Assembly: GCF_000769405.2 (NCBI RefSeq)
Contig: NZ_CP053441.1
Span: 124,001 to 188,000 of the forward strand
DNA from: Rhizobium brockwellii
GTDB taxonomy: Bacteria > Pseudomonadota > Alphaproteobacteria > Rhizobiales > Rhizobiaceae
Length of the DNA: 64,000 bases
Reading direction: 5' to 3'
This document shows positions 56,039 to 64,000 of this stretch, piece after piece. Position 1 is the first letter of the stretch. Each line of letters begins with the position of its first letter. Both the position numbers and the translations under genes were made by a program. The notes under the pieces are model-generated. The model made no database searches. It was not told where the DNA came from and was given only the letters and a program-made list of their open reading frames with translations.

Positions 56039-57253
56039 ATGAGTGTTTCCTATCGTTGGGTCATCGTCGCTGCGGGCGCTTTGATGACATGCGTTGCGCT
56101 CGGCGCGATGTTCTCGCTGGCGATTTTCCAGGAGCCGATCGCTACGGCGACCGGCTGGTCGCATGTCGGCATCGCCAGCGCCATGACGCTGAATTTCATC
56201 GTCATGGGTTTCGGCGGATTCTTCTGGGGTGCGGCAAGCGACCGGTTCGGCCCGCGCGTCGTCGTGCTGATTGGGTCGGTGCTGCTGGGCCTGGCGCTGG
56301 TTCTCGCGAGCCGCGCCGAGACGCTGCTGCAATTCCAACTAACCTACGGCATCCTTGTCGGACTGGCCGCCAGCACGTTCTTCGCGCCGATGATCGCGGC
56401 GACGACCGCCTGGTTCGACGAAAACCGCGGCCTTGCGGTGTCGCTGGTCTCCGCCGGCATGGGCGTCGCGCCGATGACCATCTCACCTTTCGCGCGCTGG
56501 CTGATCTCGGCCTATGAATGGCGGTCGGCCATGTTGATCATCGGCGTCGCAGCCTGGGTGCTGTTGGTGCCGGCCGCTCTGCTCGTCAGGCGCCCACCTG
56601 TCGAGACCGTCGATAGCGGAACCGAGTTCGCGGCCGACGGCGCCCGGCCGCAACTGTCGAAAGTCTTTCGATCGCCGCAATTCATCGTGCTTGGCCTGAC
56701 CTTCGCAGCCTGCTGCGCAGCGCATTCCGGGCCGATCTTCCACATGGTGAACTATGCGACGATCTGCGGCGTCGCACCTATGGCCGCCGTCAGCATCTAC
56801 AGCGTCGAGGGCCTGGCGGGACTGGGTGGCCGGCTGCTCTATGGCAGCCTTGCCGACAGGATCGGGGTGAAGCCGGTGCTGGTCGCCGGCCTGTTGGTGC
56901 AGGCGGCAGCCCTTGCGACCTATCTCTTGGTCAGCCGGCTCGGCGAATTCTATGCGCTCGCCATCGTCTTCGGCAGTGCCTATGGCGGTGTGATGCCGCT
57001 CTATGCCGTGCTGGCGCGGGAATATTTCGGGCCACGCATCATCGGCACCGTCTTCGGCGCGGCGACGATGCTCTCCAGCCTCGGCATGGCCTTCGGCCCT
57101 TTGATCGGCGGCTGGATATTCGACACTTTCGCCAATTATTCCTGGCTGTTCATCGGCTCCGCCATGGTCGGACTGGGTGCGGCGGCGATAGCGCTCGCAT
57201 TCCCGCCTCTCGCCCGCCAGAAGCCGCAGCCGGCCTTTGGCATGGCGCCGTAA
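56039..57253 (+). CDS. Major facilitator superfamily transporter
   Basis: 404 aa with about 12 hydrophobic segments. Typical loop-2 motif GAASDRFGPR after helix 2 and the equivalent YGSLADRIGVKP after helix 8. The overall look is of the monocarboxylate/oxalate-formate (OFA) group. ATG 56039 chosen because GGAGG lies upstream and the long in-frame extension to 55928 is not membrane-like. Substrate unknown. Confidence 0.75.
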   Translation: MSVSYRWVIVAAGALMTCVALGAMFSLAIFQEPIATATGWSHVGIASAMTLNFIVMGFGGFFWGAASDRFGPRVVVLIGSVLLGLALVLASRAETLLQFQLTYGILVGLAASTFFAPMIAATTAWFDENRGLAVSLVSAGMGVAPMTISPFARWLISAYEWRSAMLIIGVAAWVLLVPAALLVRRPPVETVDSGTEFAADGARPQLSKVFRSPQFIVLGLTFAACCAAHSGPIFHMVNYATICGVAPMAAVSIYSVEGLAGLGGRLLYGSLADRIGVKPVLVAGLLVQAAALATYLLVSRLGEFYALAIVFGSAYGGVMPLYAVLAREYFGPRIIGTVFGAATMLSSLGMAFGPLIGGWIFDTFANYSWLFIGSAMVGLGAAAIALAFPPLARQKPQPAFGMAP

Positions 57254-57452
57254 CGCGACCCTTTTCGGATCTTGCCGCAACCTCAGGCGGCCGTCGGTGA
57301 CGATGGCCGCTTGCATGAAGACCGCCCGGCCTTCTATGGGCGATACAAATCTCGCCCTTTCGTGCATTGCCCTTCGTCGATTTCCCCTGATAAGACTTCT
57401 CCTATTCGTTTCATCACCTATGTCCTTGGTTTTTCGGGAGGCAATCGTCGCC

Positions 57453-58247
57453 ATGGTCGAACTTGCGCAATCGCTCGCATCCATCAAGCTGCCGGACCTG
57501 TCCGGCAAGGCCGTGCTGATCACCGGCGCCTCGACCGGGATCGGCGCGGCGCTCGCCCGCGCCTTTGCGGCTCAAGGAGCCAAGGTCTGCGTGCATTACA
57601 ATGCCAGCCGCGAACCGGCGGAAAAACTTGCCGAGGAGATCCGGGCTGCCGGCGGCACGGTGCATCTGATCCAGGGAGACGTGTCGAGGGAAGGCGAGAC
57701 CGAGCGTGTTGTCGAGGAGACGGCGAAGACCTTCGGTCATCTCGACGGGCTCATCAACAATGCCGGCGGCATGCTGGGTCGCAAGCCGACCTCGGACTAT
57801 ACCGACGCGCATTATGCCGCGGTCATGGACCTCAACGCCCGCTCGGTGCTGGCGGCCACGCGTGCGGCGCATCCCTGGCTGAAGAAGCAGGGTGGCTTCA
57901 TCATCAACACCACCTCGATCGCCGCACGCAATGGCGGCGGCAATGGTGCGATCCTTTATGCTGCGTCCAAAGGCTTCGTTTCGACGATCACCCGCGGTCA
58001 TGCCAAGGAATTCGTCCCCGACAGGATCCGCGTCAACGCGGTGGCGCCGGGCGTTATCGCGACGCCCTTCCATGAGCGTTATACCAATGACGAGCAGATG
58101 GAGCTGCAGCGCAAGTCGATCCCGATGGGCTTCGTCGGCACGTCGGAAGATTGCGTCGGCGCCTATCTCTTCCTCGCCTCGCCGACGCTGTCGGGTTACA
58201 TCACCGGCCAGATTATCGAGGTCAATGGCGGCCAGTTGATGCCGTAA
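57453..58247 (+). CDS. Short-chain dehydrogenase/reductase
   Basis: 264 aa. Classical SDR: cofactor loop TGASTGIG (about 24-31), NNAGG, catalytic Ser in INTTSIA, Y-x-x-x-K as YAASKG, and PGVIATPF. The C-terminal GYITGQIIEVNGG is typical of FabG-like enzymes. ATG 57453 sits at the family's usual N-terminus; the in-frame extension from 57237 overlaps the MFS gene. Substrate unknown. Confidence 0.82.
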   Translation: MVELAQSLASIKLPDLSGKAVLITGASTGIGAALARAFAAQGAKVCVHYNASREPAEKLAEEIRAAGGTVHLIQGDVSREGETERVVEETAKTFGHLDGLINNAGGMLGRKPTSDYTDAHYAAVMDLNARSVLAATRAAHPWLKKQGGFIINTTSIAARNGGGNGAILYAASKGFVSTITRGHAKEFVPDRIRVNAVAPGVIATPFHERYTNDEQMELQRKSIPMGFVGTSEDCVGAYLFLASPTLSGYITGQIIEVNGGQLMP

Positions 58248-58320
58248 CCGCTTCGATCGGCGAGCAAGATCCTTCGCTTTCCCCCTTTTAAAAGGGAACT
58301 TTCGAACCGCCGTGACGTTA

Positions 58321-58346
58321 CCCGCTTGGTTTTTTCAGCAAGCGGG
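58321..58346 (+). promoter_or_regulatory. Hairpin covering the glgX ribosome site
   Basis: Perfect 8-bp arms CCCGCTTG / CAAGCGGG with a 10-base loop containing six Ts. The second arm runs into GGGGCACC directly before the glgX ATG, so folding would hide the ribosome site. Could also be a terminator for the SDR gene read in the wrong phase. Confidence 0.45.
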
Positions 58347-58351
58347 GCACC

Positions 58352-60508
58352 ATGAGCTTTTCATTTTCGGAACTCGACTTCCTCAAGCCGGAGCTGGGAG
58401 CGGAGTATACGGGTTCTGGCACCCATTTCGCGATATTCTCCGCCCATGCGGAACAGATGGAGCTCTGCCTCTTCTCGCCCGACGGAAAGAATGAGATCGC
58501 CCGGCTGCCGCTGCCGAAACGCGAAGGCGACATCTGGTCGGGCTATATTGCCGGCGTCGGGCCGGGCACGGTCTACGGTTATCGCGCTCATGGTCCCTAC
58601 GATCCTGCCGCCGGCCATCGCTTCAATCCGAACAAGCTCCTGCTCGATCCCTATGCCAAGCAGGTGACGGGCGATCTGAAATGGGACGATGCGTTGTTCG
58701 GCTATCAGATCGGCGAGGACGACCTCTCCTTCGATGAGCGCGATAGTGCACCCTTCATGGTCAAGGGCGTGGTCCAGGATCCGGATTTCGATTGGGCGGG
58801 TGAAGAGGCGATCCGCCGTCCCTGGCCCGATACCATCATCTACGAGGCGCATGTGCGCGGCCTGACGATGACGCATCCGAAGGTGCCAGATCGGCTGCGT
58901 GGCACCTTTCTCGGTATGTGCAGCGATCCGATCATCGACCATCTCGTCAAGCTCGGCATCTCGGCGATCGAGCTTCTGCCGATCCAGTATTTCCTCGACG
59001 ATCGCTATCTCCTGGAAAACAACCTACGCAATTATTGGGGCTACCAGACACTCGGCTTCTTCGCGCCGCAATCGCGCTACATGTCCGGCGACAAGATCAC
59101 CGAAATCAAGACCATGGTGAAGAAGTTCCATGCCGCCGGCATCGAAGTCATCATGGACGTGGTCTACAATCATACCGCCGAAGGCAGTGAGAAGGGACCG
59201 ACGCTGTCCTTCCGCGGGCTCGACAATGCGAGCTATTACATTCTCTCCCCCGACGATCCCCGCCACACTTTCGATACGACCGGCACCGGAAACACGCTGA
59301 ATGCCGCCAATCCTATGGTGATGCGGATGGTGCTCGACAGTTTGCGTTACTGGGTCGGCGTCATGCATATCGACGGCTTCCGTTTCGACCTCGCCAGTAC
59401 ACTTGGCCGCCAGGACATGGAATTTGATCGGCAGGGCCTGTTTTTCGGCGCCATCCGCCAGGATCCGATCCTAGCCGGTGTCAAGCTGATCGCCGAGCCC
59501 TGGGACGTGGGCGAGGGCGGTTATCAGGTCGGCGGCTTCCCACATCCCTTCCGCGAGTGGAACGACAAGTTCCGCGACGACGTCCGACGTTTCTGGAAGG
59601 GCGATGGCGGCATGGTGTCGGAGGTGGCGGCGCGCGTCACTGGCTCGGCGCTGCAGTTCAACCATTCCGACCGGGGAGCGACCTCCTCGATCAATCTTCT
59701 GTCGGCCCATGACGGCTTCACGCTGATGGACACGGTCTCCTTCAACGACAAGCACAACGAAGCGAACGGCGAGGATAACCGGGACGGCCATTCGGACAAT
59801 CATTCCGACAATATGGGGGCCGAGGGTGCGACCGATAATGCGGATATCAACGCCGCGCGGGCACGGCGGCGGCGCAACATGATGGCGACGCTGATGCTGT
59901 CCCAGGGCGTGCCGATGATCCTGGCCGGCGACGAGCTCGGCAACAGCCAAGCCGGCAACAATAATGCCTACTGCCAGGATAACGAAATCGGCTGGACCGA
60001 TTGGGCGGGGCTCGACGATCCTTTTCTCGATTTCTGCCGGCAGGCCGTCGCTTTCCGCAAGGCCCATCCCGTGCTGCGACAGGAGCGGTTCCTGACCGGT
60101 GAGACCAGCGAGGACGGTCGTATCGAGATAGCCTGGTACAAGCCGGACGGCGGCTTCATGGATGACGGCGCCTGGAACGATGATGAGCTGCGGGTGCTCG
60201 GCGTCTATCTCTCGAAGAGCGCGCATGCGCCTGAGACCGAGACGATGGATGACCTCTTCCTCATCTTCAACGCTGGCGGCGACTGCGAATTCAACGTGCC
60301 GGAGGTGAATGGACTGGCGAAATGGTCGCGGATTGCCGACACCGGGGCGGAGAGGGATGCCTTTAAAGTCCACGATCAGGATAACCCGGTCATGGTCTAT
60401 GCCCAGAGTGTGGCCGTCTTTGCGCCGGAGGGGCAGACCGAGCCGCTGAAGGACATGACCAAGGCCGGGCGCCGGTGGTGGTTTCAGTTCGGCCGCAGGA
60501 GCAAGTAA
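58352..60508 (+). CDS. glgX: Glycogen debranching enzyme GlgX
   Basis: 718 aa. N-terminal CBM48 (YTGSGTHFAIFSAHAEQMEL) and a GH13 barrel with nucleophile D346 in DGFRFDLAS, acid/base E382 in AEPWD, and AHDGFTLMD with the third Asp. It cleaves alpha-1,6 branch points of glycogen already trimmed by phosphorylase. The other glg genes are not in the window. A hairpin overlaps the ribosome site. Confidence 0.9.
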   Translation: MSFSFSELDFLKPELGAEYTGSGTHFAIFSAHAEQMELCLFSPDGKNEIARLPLPKREGDIWSGYIAGVGPGTVYGYRAHGPYDPAAGHRFNPNKLLLDPYAKQVTGDLKWDDALFGYQIGEDDLSFDERDSAPFMVKGVVQDPDFDWAGEEAIRRPWPDTIIYEAHVRGLTMTHPKVPDRLRGTFLGMCSDPIIDHLVKLGISAIELLPIQYFLDDRYLLENNLRNYWGYQTLGFFAPQSRYMSGDKITEIKTMVKKFHAAGIEVIMDVVYNHTAEGSEKGPTLSFRGLDNASYYILSPDDPRHTFDTTGTGNTLNAANPMVMRMVLDSLRYWVGVMHIDGFRFDLASTLGRQDMEFDRQGLFFGAIRQDPILAGVKLIAEPWDVGEGGYQVGGFPHPFREWNDKFRDDVRRFWKGDGGMVSEVAARVTGSALQFNHSDRGATSSINLLSAHDGFTLMDTVSFNDKHNEANGEDNRDGHSDNHSDNMGAEGATDNADINAARARRRRNMMATLMLSQGVPMILAGDELGNSQAGNNNAYCQDNEIGWTDWAGLDDPFLDFCRQAVAFRKAHPVLRQERFLTGETSEDGRIEIAWYKPDGGFMDDGAWNDDELRVLGVYLSKSAHAPETETMDDLFLIFNAGGDCEFNVPEVNGLAKWSRIADTGAERDAFKVHDQDNPVMVYAQSVAVFAPEGQTEPLKDMTKAGRRWWFQFGRRSK

Positions 60509-60523
60509 CGGGTCGCAGAGAAC

Positions 60524-61531
60524 ATGAATGCCGAAGCCATCACCGACCTTGGTCTCGTCTATGTCAGCGATACCGAACCAGGCATCCGCAGACGAAGGAA
60601 GGGAAAGGGCTTCAGCTATGTGATGCCAGACGGCACGACCCTTGCCGACGAATTGCAGCGGGCGCGCATCGGCGCGCTCGGTCTACCACCGGCCTATGAA
60701 AATGTCTGGATCTGCCTCTACGACAACGGCCATCTGCAGGCGACAGGCTTTGACGCGCGCGGGCGCAAGCAATACCGCTACCACAAGGAATGGCAATCCT
60801 TCCGCAGCGCCGGGAAATTCCACCAGCTGATCGAATTCGGCCGAGCTTTGCCGAAGATACGCCGCACCGTGCTGCGCCATCTCGACACCGGCACCGAGGA
60901 TGTCCATGGCGTTCTTGCCGCTTTGACGACGCTGCTCGACGAAGCGCATCTGCGCGTCGGCAACCAGGCTTATGTCCGGGAAAACGGTACTTATGGCGCA
61001 ACGACGCTGCTGAAGCGACACCTCAAGATCGTCGAGGGACAGATCGAGCTGAAATTCCGCGCCAAGGGCGGCAAGCGCGTGCAGCGCAGTCTCAAGCATC
61101 CCAGGCTGCAAAAGATCCTGGAGGAGATCGCGGATCTTCCCGGCCGCCAGCTCTTCGTCTGGAAGGATGAAAGCGGGGCGCTGAAGCCGATCGATTCCGG
61201 CCGGTTGAATACTTATCTTGCAGAGATATCGGGAATTCCCATTTCGGCGAAGACGTTCCGCACCTGGGCCGGATCGCTGGCTGCCTTCGGCGCGGCGCGC
61301 GAGACGATCGCCGGCGGCGGCCGACCGACGGTGAAGGAAATGTCGGAAGCTGCGGCCGATGTATTGCACAATACACCGGCGATTTCGCGGTCGAGCTACA
61401 TCCATCCCTCGATCATCGGGCTTGCCGGCAAGGACCAGCCGCTGATCGAGGCCGGCAGCGAACCGCTGCGCGGCTTGCGGGCCGAGGAAAATAGGCTACT
61501 TGATTTCCTCACACGCGAGATCGAAGAATGA
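60524..61531 (+). CDS. DNA topoisomerase IB
   Basis: 335 aa, the normal size for bacterial TopIB. N-terminal TopIB domain (about 20-95), catalytic core with LRVGNQAYVRENGTYGATTL and KTFRTWAGS, and active-site Y292 in SRSSYIHPS. It relaxes supercoils by a 3'-phosphotyrosine mechanism without ATP. Its stop overlaps the LigD-polymerase gene start (ATGA), so the two DNA-acting enzymes are coupled. Confidence 0.88.
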   Translation: MNAEAITDLGLVYVSDTEPGIRRRRKGKGFSYVMPDGTTLADELQRARIGALGLPPAYENVWICLYDNGHLQATGFDARGRKQYRYHKEWQSFRSAGKFHQLIEFGRALPKIRRTVLRHLDTGTEDVHGVLAALTTLLDEAHLRVGNQAYVRENGTYGATTLLKRHLKIVEGQIELKFRAKGGKRVQRSLKHPRLQKILEEIADLPGRQLFVWKDESGALKPIDSGRLNTYLAEISGIPISAKTFRTWAGSLAAFGAARETIAGGGRPTVKEMSEAAADVLHNTPAISRSSYIHPSIIGLAGKDQPLIEAGSEPLRGLRAEENRLLDFLTREIEE

Positions 61532-62406
61532 GCCCGAGCAGCCCGCCGACATCAGATGTAGCGCTCACCCATCCCGATCGGCTCTACTGGCCGGACGAGG
61601 GCGTGACCAAGCAGGCTCTGGTGGATTATTATGCGGAGGTCTGGCGCTTCATGGCGCCCTTTGTCGTCAACCGGCCCTTGGCGCTGCTGCGGCTGCCGGA
61701 CGGAATAAAAGGCCATCAGCGGTTTTTCCAGAAACATGCCTGGAAGGGCATGAACGCTCATATCGAGGAGATAACAGATCCCGAGGATGCCGATGGCGAA
61801 AAGCTGTTGCGCATCGCCGATTTCGACGGTGTCGTGGCGCTGGTGCAATCGGCCGTGCTCGAAATCCATCCCTGGGGCGCGACAACCGACAATTGGGAAA
61901 AGCCTGATCTGATCACCATGGATCTCGATCCCGGCGAGGACGTGGCTTGGAGCGCGGTGATAACAACAGCCCTTGAATTGAAGACGCGGCTGGAAGCCCG
62001 TGGCCTTGCAGCCTTCGTCAAGACATCGGGCGGCAAGGGACTGCATGTGGTGACGCCGCTTGCCCCGAAGGCCGGCTGGGCCGAGGTGAAGGATTTCGCC
62101 CACTCGCTTGCCGAAAGCATGTCGGCCGATGCGCCGGAGAAATATCTGGCAACCGCGACCAAGGCGAAACGCGGCGGGCATATTTACATCGATTACCTCC
62201 GCAACGGCCGCGGCAACACGGCAGTCGCAGCCTATTCGACGCGGGCACGGCCGGGCGCGCCGGTTTCGATGCCGCTCCATTGGCAGGAGTTGAACCAAGA
62301 GATCGGTCCGGCGGCTTTCACGCTCGCCAACGTGCCGCAGCGATTGAAGGCCCAACGAAAGGACCCGTGGGGCGATTTCTTTGATGCCGCGGTGCCTCTG
62401 GAATGA
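61528..62406 (+). CDS. Stand-alone LigD-type polymerase/primase domain
   Basis: 292 aa covering only the polymerase module of bacterial LigD. The catalytic aspartates are D132 and D134 in MDLDPGED; KTSGGKGLHV and the late TRARPGAPVSMPLHW are family landmarks. The ligase and 3'-phosphoesterase domains of full LigD are absent. It would fill or extend ends during non-homologous end joining with Ku and a separate ligase. Overlap with topIB by four bases implies co-expression. Confidence 0.85.
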   Translation: MSPSSPPTSDVALTHPDRLYWPDEGVTKQALVDYYAEVWRFMAPFVVNRPLALLRLPDGIKGHQRFFQKHAWKGMNAHIEEITDPEDADGEKLLRIADFDGVVALVQSAVLEIHPWGATTDNWEKPDLITMDLDPGEDVAWSAVITTALELKTRLEARGLAAFVKTSGGKGLHVVTPLAPKAGWAEVKDFAHSLAESMSADAPEKYLATATKAKRGGHIYIDYLRNGRGNTAVAAYSTRARPGAPVSMPLHWQELNQEIGPAAFTLANVPQRLKAQRKDPWGDFFDAAVPLE

Positions 62407-62418
62407 GCGGCGCTTTTC

Positions 62419-63150
62419 TCATCCCTCGCTATCGAGCGCAGGGTAATGCCGAAAAATCCCCTCTTCGCTGAAGCCGAGGCGGCGCGAAGACTTGAGATAA
62501 CGGGCGATGTTCGGCCGCTTTGCCACAGCATCATGCAGGGCGAGGAGGGCGGGATATTCCGCCTTGCGGTTCGCCATGGCTTTCGGAAAGGCGTAGGTCA
62601 GGCCCTCGATCACCTGGAAGAGCGAGAGATCGACATAGGTCAGCGCATCGCCGACGATGTGGTCGGGGCCTTTCGGATTCTGTTGTAGCACACGCTCGAA
62701 ATAACCGAGGAATTTCGGAATGCGGTCGCGGATGAAGGCGGCGGAGCGGGCTTTTGCCTCTTGCTTCTGGTCCTCGTAGTAGAGCGACATGTCGATCGGG
62801 TGGTGCGTGTCGTGCACCTCGGCGACGAAATCGGTGACGGTCAGCTGCAGACCGTTGACGACATAACGAAGGCCTTCATTCTCAGGCGCCAGGCCAAGCT
62901 TCGGGCCTAGATAAAACAGGATGTTGGCGACATGCGGGATGATGAGGTCGCCGTCCTTCAGGAAAGGCGGGGCAAAGGGTATGTGCGGTTCGTTCTCGCT
63001 CTCCATGATCTCAAACATGGCGCCAGTGCCGCGCCCGCGGCCAGATTGGCGGGTAATGTCGATATAGTCGGCGCCGGCTTCTTCCAGTGCCAGCCGCACG
63101 AATTCGCCGCGGCCCTGAATGCCGTCCCAGTAATAAAGCTCATATGCCAT
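62419..63150 (-). CDS. Glutathione S-transferase-like protein
   Basis: 243 aa. Thioredoxin-like N-terminal domain (YELYYWDGIQGRGEFVRLAL) and an all-helical C-terminal domain (about 95-243), as in glutathione S-transferases. Resembles sigma/mu-like GSTs in having a Tyr near the N-terminus as probable catalytic residue. Convergent with the LigD-polymerase gene (12 bp apart). Substrate unknown. Confidence 0.75.
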   Translation of the reverse strand: MAYELYYWDGIQGRGEFVRLALEEAGADYIDITRQSGRGRGTGAMFEIMESENEPHIPFAPPFLKDGDLIIPHVANILFYLGPKLGLAPENEGLRYVVNGLQLTVTDFVAEVHDTHHPIDMSLYYEDQKQEAKARSAAFIRDRIPKFLGYFERVLQQNPKGPDHIVGDALTYVDLSLFQVIEGLTYAFPKAMANRKAEYPALLALHDAVAKRPNIARYLKSSRRLGFSEEGIFRHYPALDSEG

Positions 63151-63224
63151 CAGCGCTTAATCCTTCGATTGACGACCAAAGTCTTTTCGCAATTCGTCCT
63201 TGGCCTTTTCAAGGGTGTTGCGAG

Positions 63225-63284
63225 AAACCGCTTTCGCACTTTGCCTGGGAAAACCGCTTCGCACTTTTCCTGGAATTGCTCTAG
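63225..63284. repeat. RIME-like repeat overlapping a gene end
   Basis: Two tandem half-copies (AACCGCTTTCGCACTTTGCC then AACCGCTTCGCACTTTTCC) followed by TGGAATTGCTCTAG, the inverted start of the repeat at 25406. The TAG of its conserved end, read on the minus strand, is the stop codon of the adjacent signalling gene. Confidence 0.6.
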
Positions 63285-64000
63285 CCAATAGGCCGCTGTT
63301 GGACGGCGGTCATCACCGCCCGTTCGAGCTCGGTGCTGCTGAACGGTTTTGCCAGCAGCACCGAGCCGGACAGGCGGCTTGCATCCGGCAGGCTGCTGTG
63401 GCCGGTAGCAAAGACCAGGCCGACCGATGGAAAGGCCTCGCGCGCCTTGGCGGCAAAGACCGGACCCGACATGCCGGGCAGGCCGACATCGGCGACGATG
63501 ATGTCGACGATGGTGTGTCCGAGGATTTCCACGCCCCGTTCGCCACTATCAGCTTCGATGACGTCATAGCCGAGATCTTGCAAAAGCTCGGCAGTATCCA
63601 TGCGGATGAAGGCGTCGTCTTCCACAAGCAGCAGCTTCAGCTTTTCAACCGCGATATCGGGATGTTCGGGAACGGGCGCTACGGCATCGCTCGCCCCTTG
63701 GCCGCGTTGCGTCCTGATAGTAAGCACGTGGCGGATCTTGCGGGCGAGCTGCTCGCGCGTATAGGGCTTGGAGAGCAGTTCGAGACCGGGATCGAGCCTG
63801 CCGCCATGGACGATCGAATTTTCCGTATAGCCCGACGTGTAGAGCACGGCGATATCAGGCAGGCGCTCGCGCGCCATGCGCGCAAGCTCCGGGCTCCTCA
63901 ATGGGCCGGGCATGACGACATCGGTAAAGAGCAGGTCGATATGGGCGCCGCTTTCGATTACGGTGAGCGCGCTTTGCGCATCCTTGGCCTTCAGCACGTA
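63281..64000 (-). CDS. Response-receiver C-terminus, probably of a hybrid sensor kinase (5' end outside window)
   Basis: At least 239 residues with two consecutive receiver domains. The first has LLFTDVVMPG and YTSGYTENSIV; the second begins LLLVEDDAFIRMDT, with phospho-acceptor region IIVADVGLPGMSGP and LAKPF. Tandem receivers at the end of a gene usually belong to hybrid histidine kinases of the type common in rhizobia. The kinase part would lie beyond 64000. The stop codon is supplied by the repeat. Confidence 0.75.
   Translation of the reverse strand, partial: YVLKAKDAQSALTVIESGAHIDLLFTDVVMPGPLRSPELARMARERLPDIAVLYTSGYTENSIVHGGRLDPGLELLSKPYTREQLARKIRHVLTIRTQRGQGASDAVAPVPEHPDIAVEKLKLLLVEDDAFIRMDTAELLQDLGYDVIEADSGERGVEILGHTIVDIIVADVGLPGMSGPVFAAKAREAFPSVGLVFATGHSSLPDASRLSGSVLLAKPFSSTELERAVMTAVQQRPIG

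Noticed and set aside
61528..62406. Complete LigD ligase
   Set aside because: Only the polymerase module is present; no ligase or phosphoesterase motifs occur.

Overview
The window looks like a Rhizobium replicon (R. leguminosarum/R. etli type) and could be a chromid or large plasmid. Reasons: GC-rich alphaproteobacterial codon use, a locus laid out like the alpha-galactoside (agp) locus of Sinorhizobium meliloti, a DUF982 protein, pca genes with an IclR-type regulator, and short palindromic intergenic repeats resembling the RIME family of rhizobia. I recognised no tRNA, rRNA, CRISPR array, intact IS element or integrase.

Layout. (1) 1-9940: alpha-galactoside uptake and hydrolysis: a divergent AraC-type activator, two GH4 alpha-galactosidases and a peptide-type ABC importer, ending in a strong terminator. 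(2) 10875-22995 on the minus strand: a tightly coupled operon with a LysR regulator, a polyamine-type ABC importer and six enzymes (FAD oxidoreductase, creatininase-like amidase, CocE/S15 hydrolase, nucleoside-deaminase-like protein, questin-oxidase-like protein, TrzA/AtzA-like amidohydrolase). Beside it lie a divergent cytosine-deaminase-like gene and the stub of a gamma-glutamyltranspeptidase gene. It reads as a catabolic pathway for an unidentified nitrogenous compound. (3) 24826-28283: small conserved hypotheticals, a PAS-GGDEF diguanylate cyclase, repeats and gene debris. (4) 28284-39633: accessory DNA in two segments, each bounded on the left by a partial copy of the 3' end of the ABC ATPase gene that is intact at 39634-40446. 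The left segment is visibly AT-richer. It carries a three-gene operon with an L,D-transpeptidase-like protein and a pair made of a tiny cysteine-rich secreted peptide and a membrane TPR protein. The right segment carries a CHASE-like GGDEF-EAL protein and the operon thyX / GHKL ATPase / tandem phosphoribosyltransferase-like protein, the best candidate for an undescribed system. (5) 39634-48315: peptide-type ABC importer, GH51 arabinofuranosidase and ArsR-type regulator, probably for arabino-oligosaccharides. (6) 48369-48558: remnant of a FitAB-type toxin-antitoxin pair; then a di-haem peroxidase and an AcpA-like phosphatase. (7) 51818-55347: pcaR and pcaIJF, the last steps of the beta-ketoadipate pathway, with a clear operator. 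(8) 55424-64000: GNAT, MFS and SDR proteins, glgX, topoisomerase IB overlapping a stand-alone LigD polymerase domain, a glutathione S-transferase, and the receiver end of a signalling protein cut by the window edge.

The genes describe a soil and plant-associated heterotroph importing plant oligosaccharides, aromatic breakdown products and N-compounds, with an insertion hotspot at the 3' end of an importer ATPase gene. Functions are assigned by reading motifs; no database search was possible.
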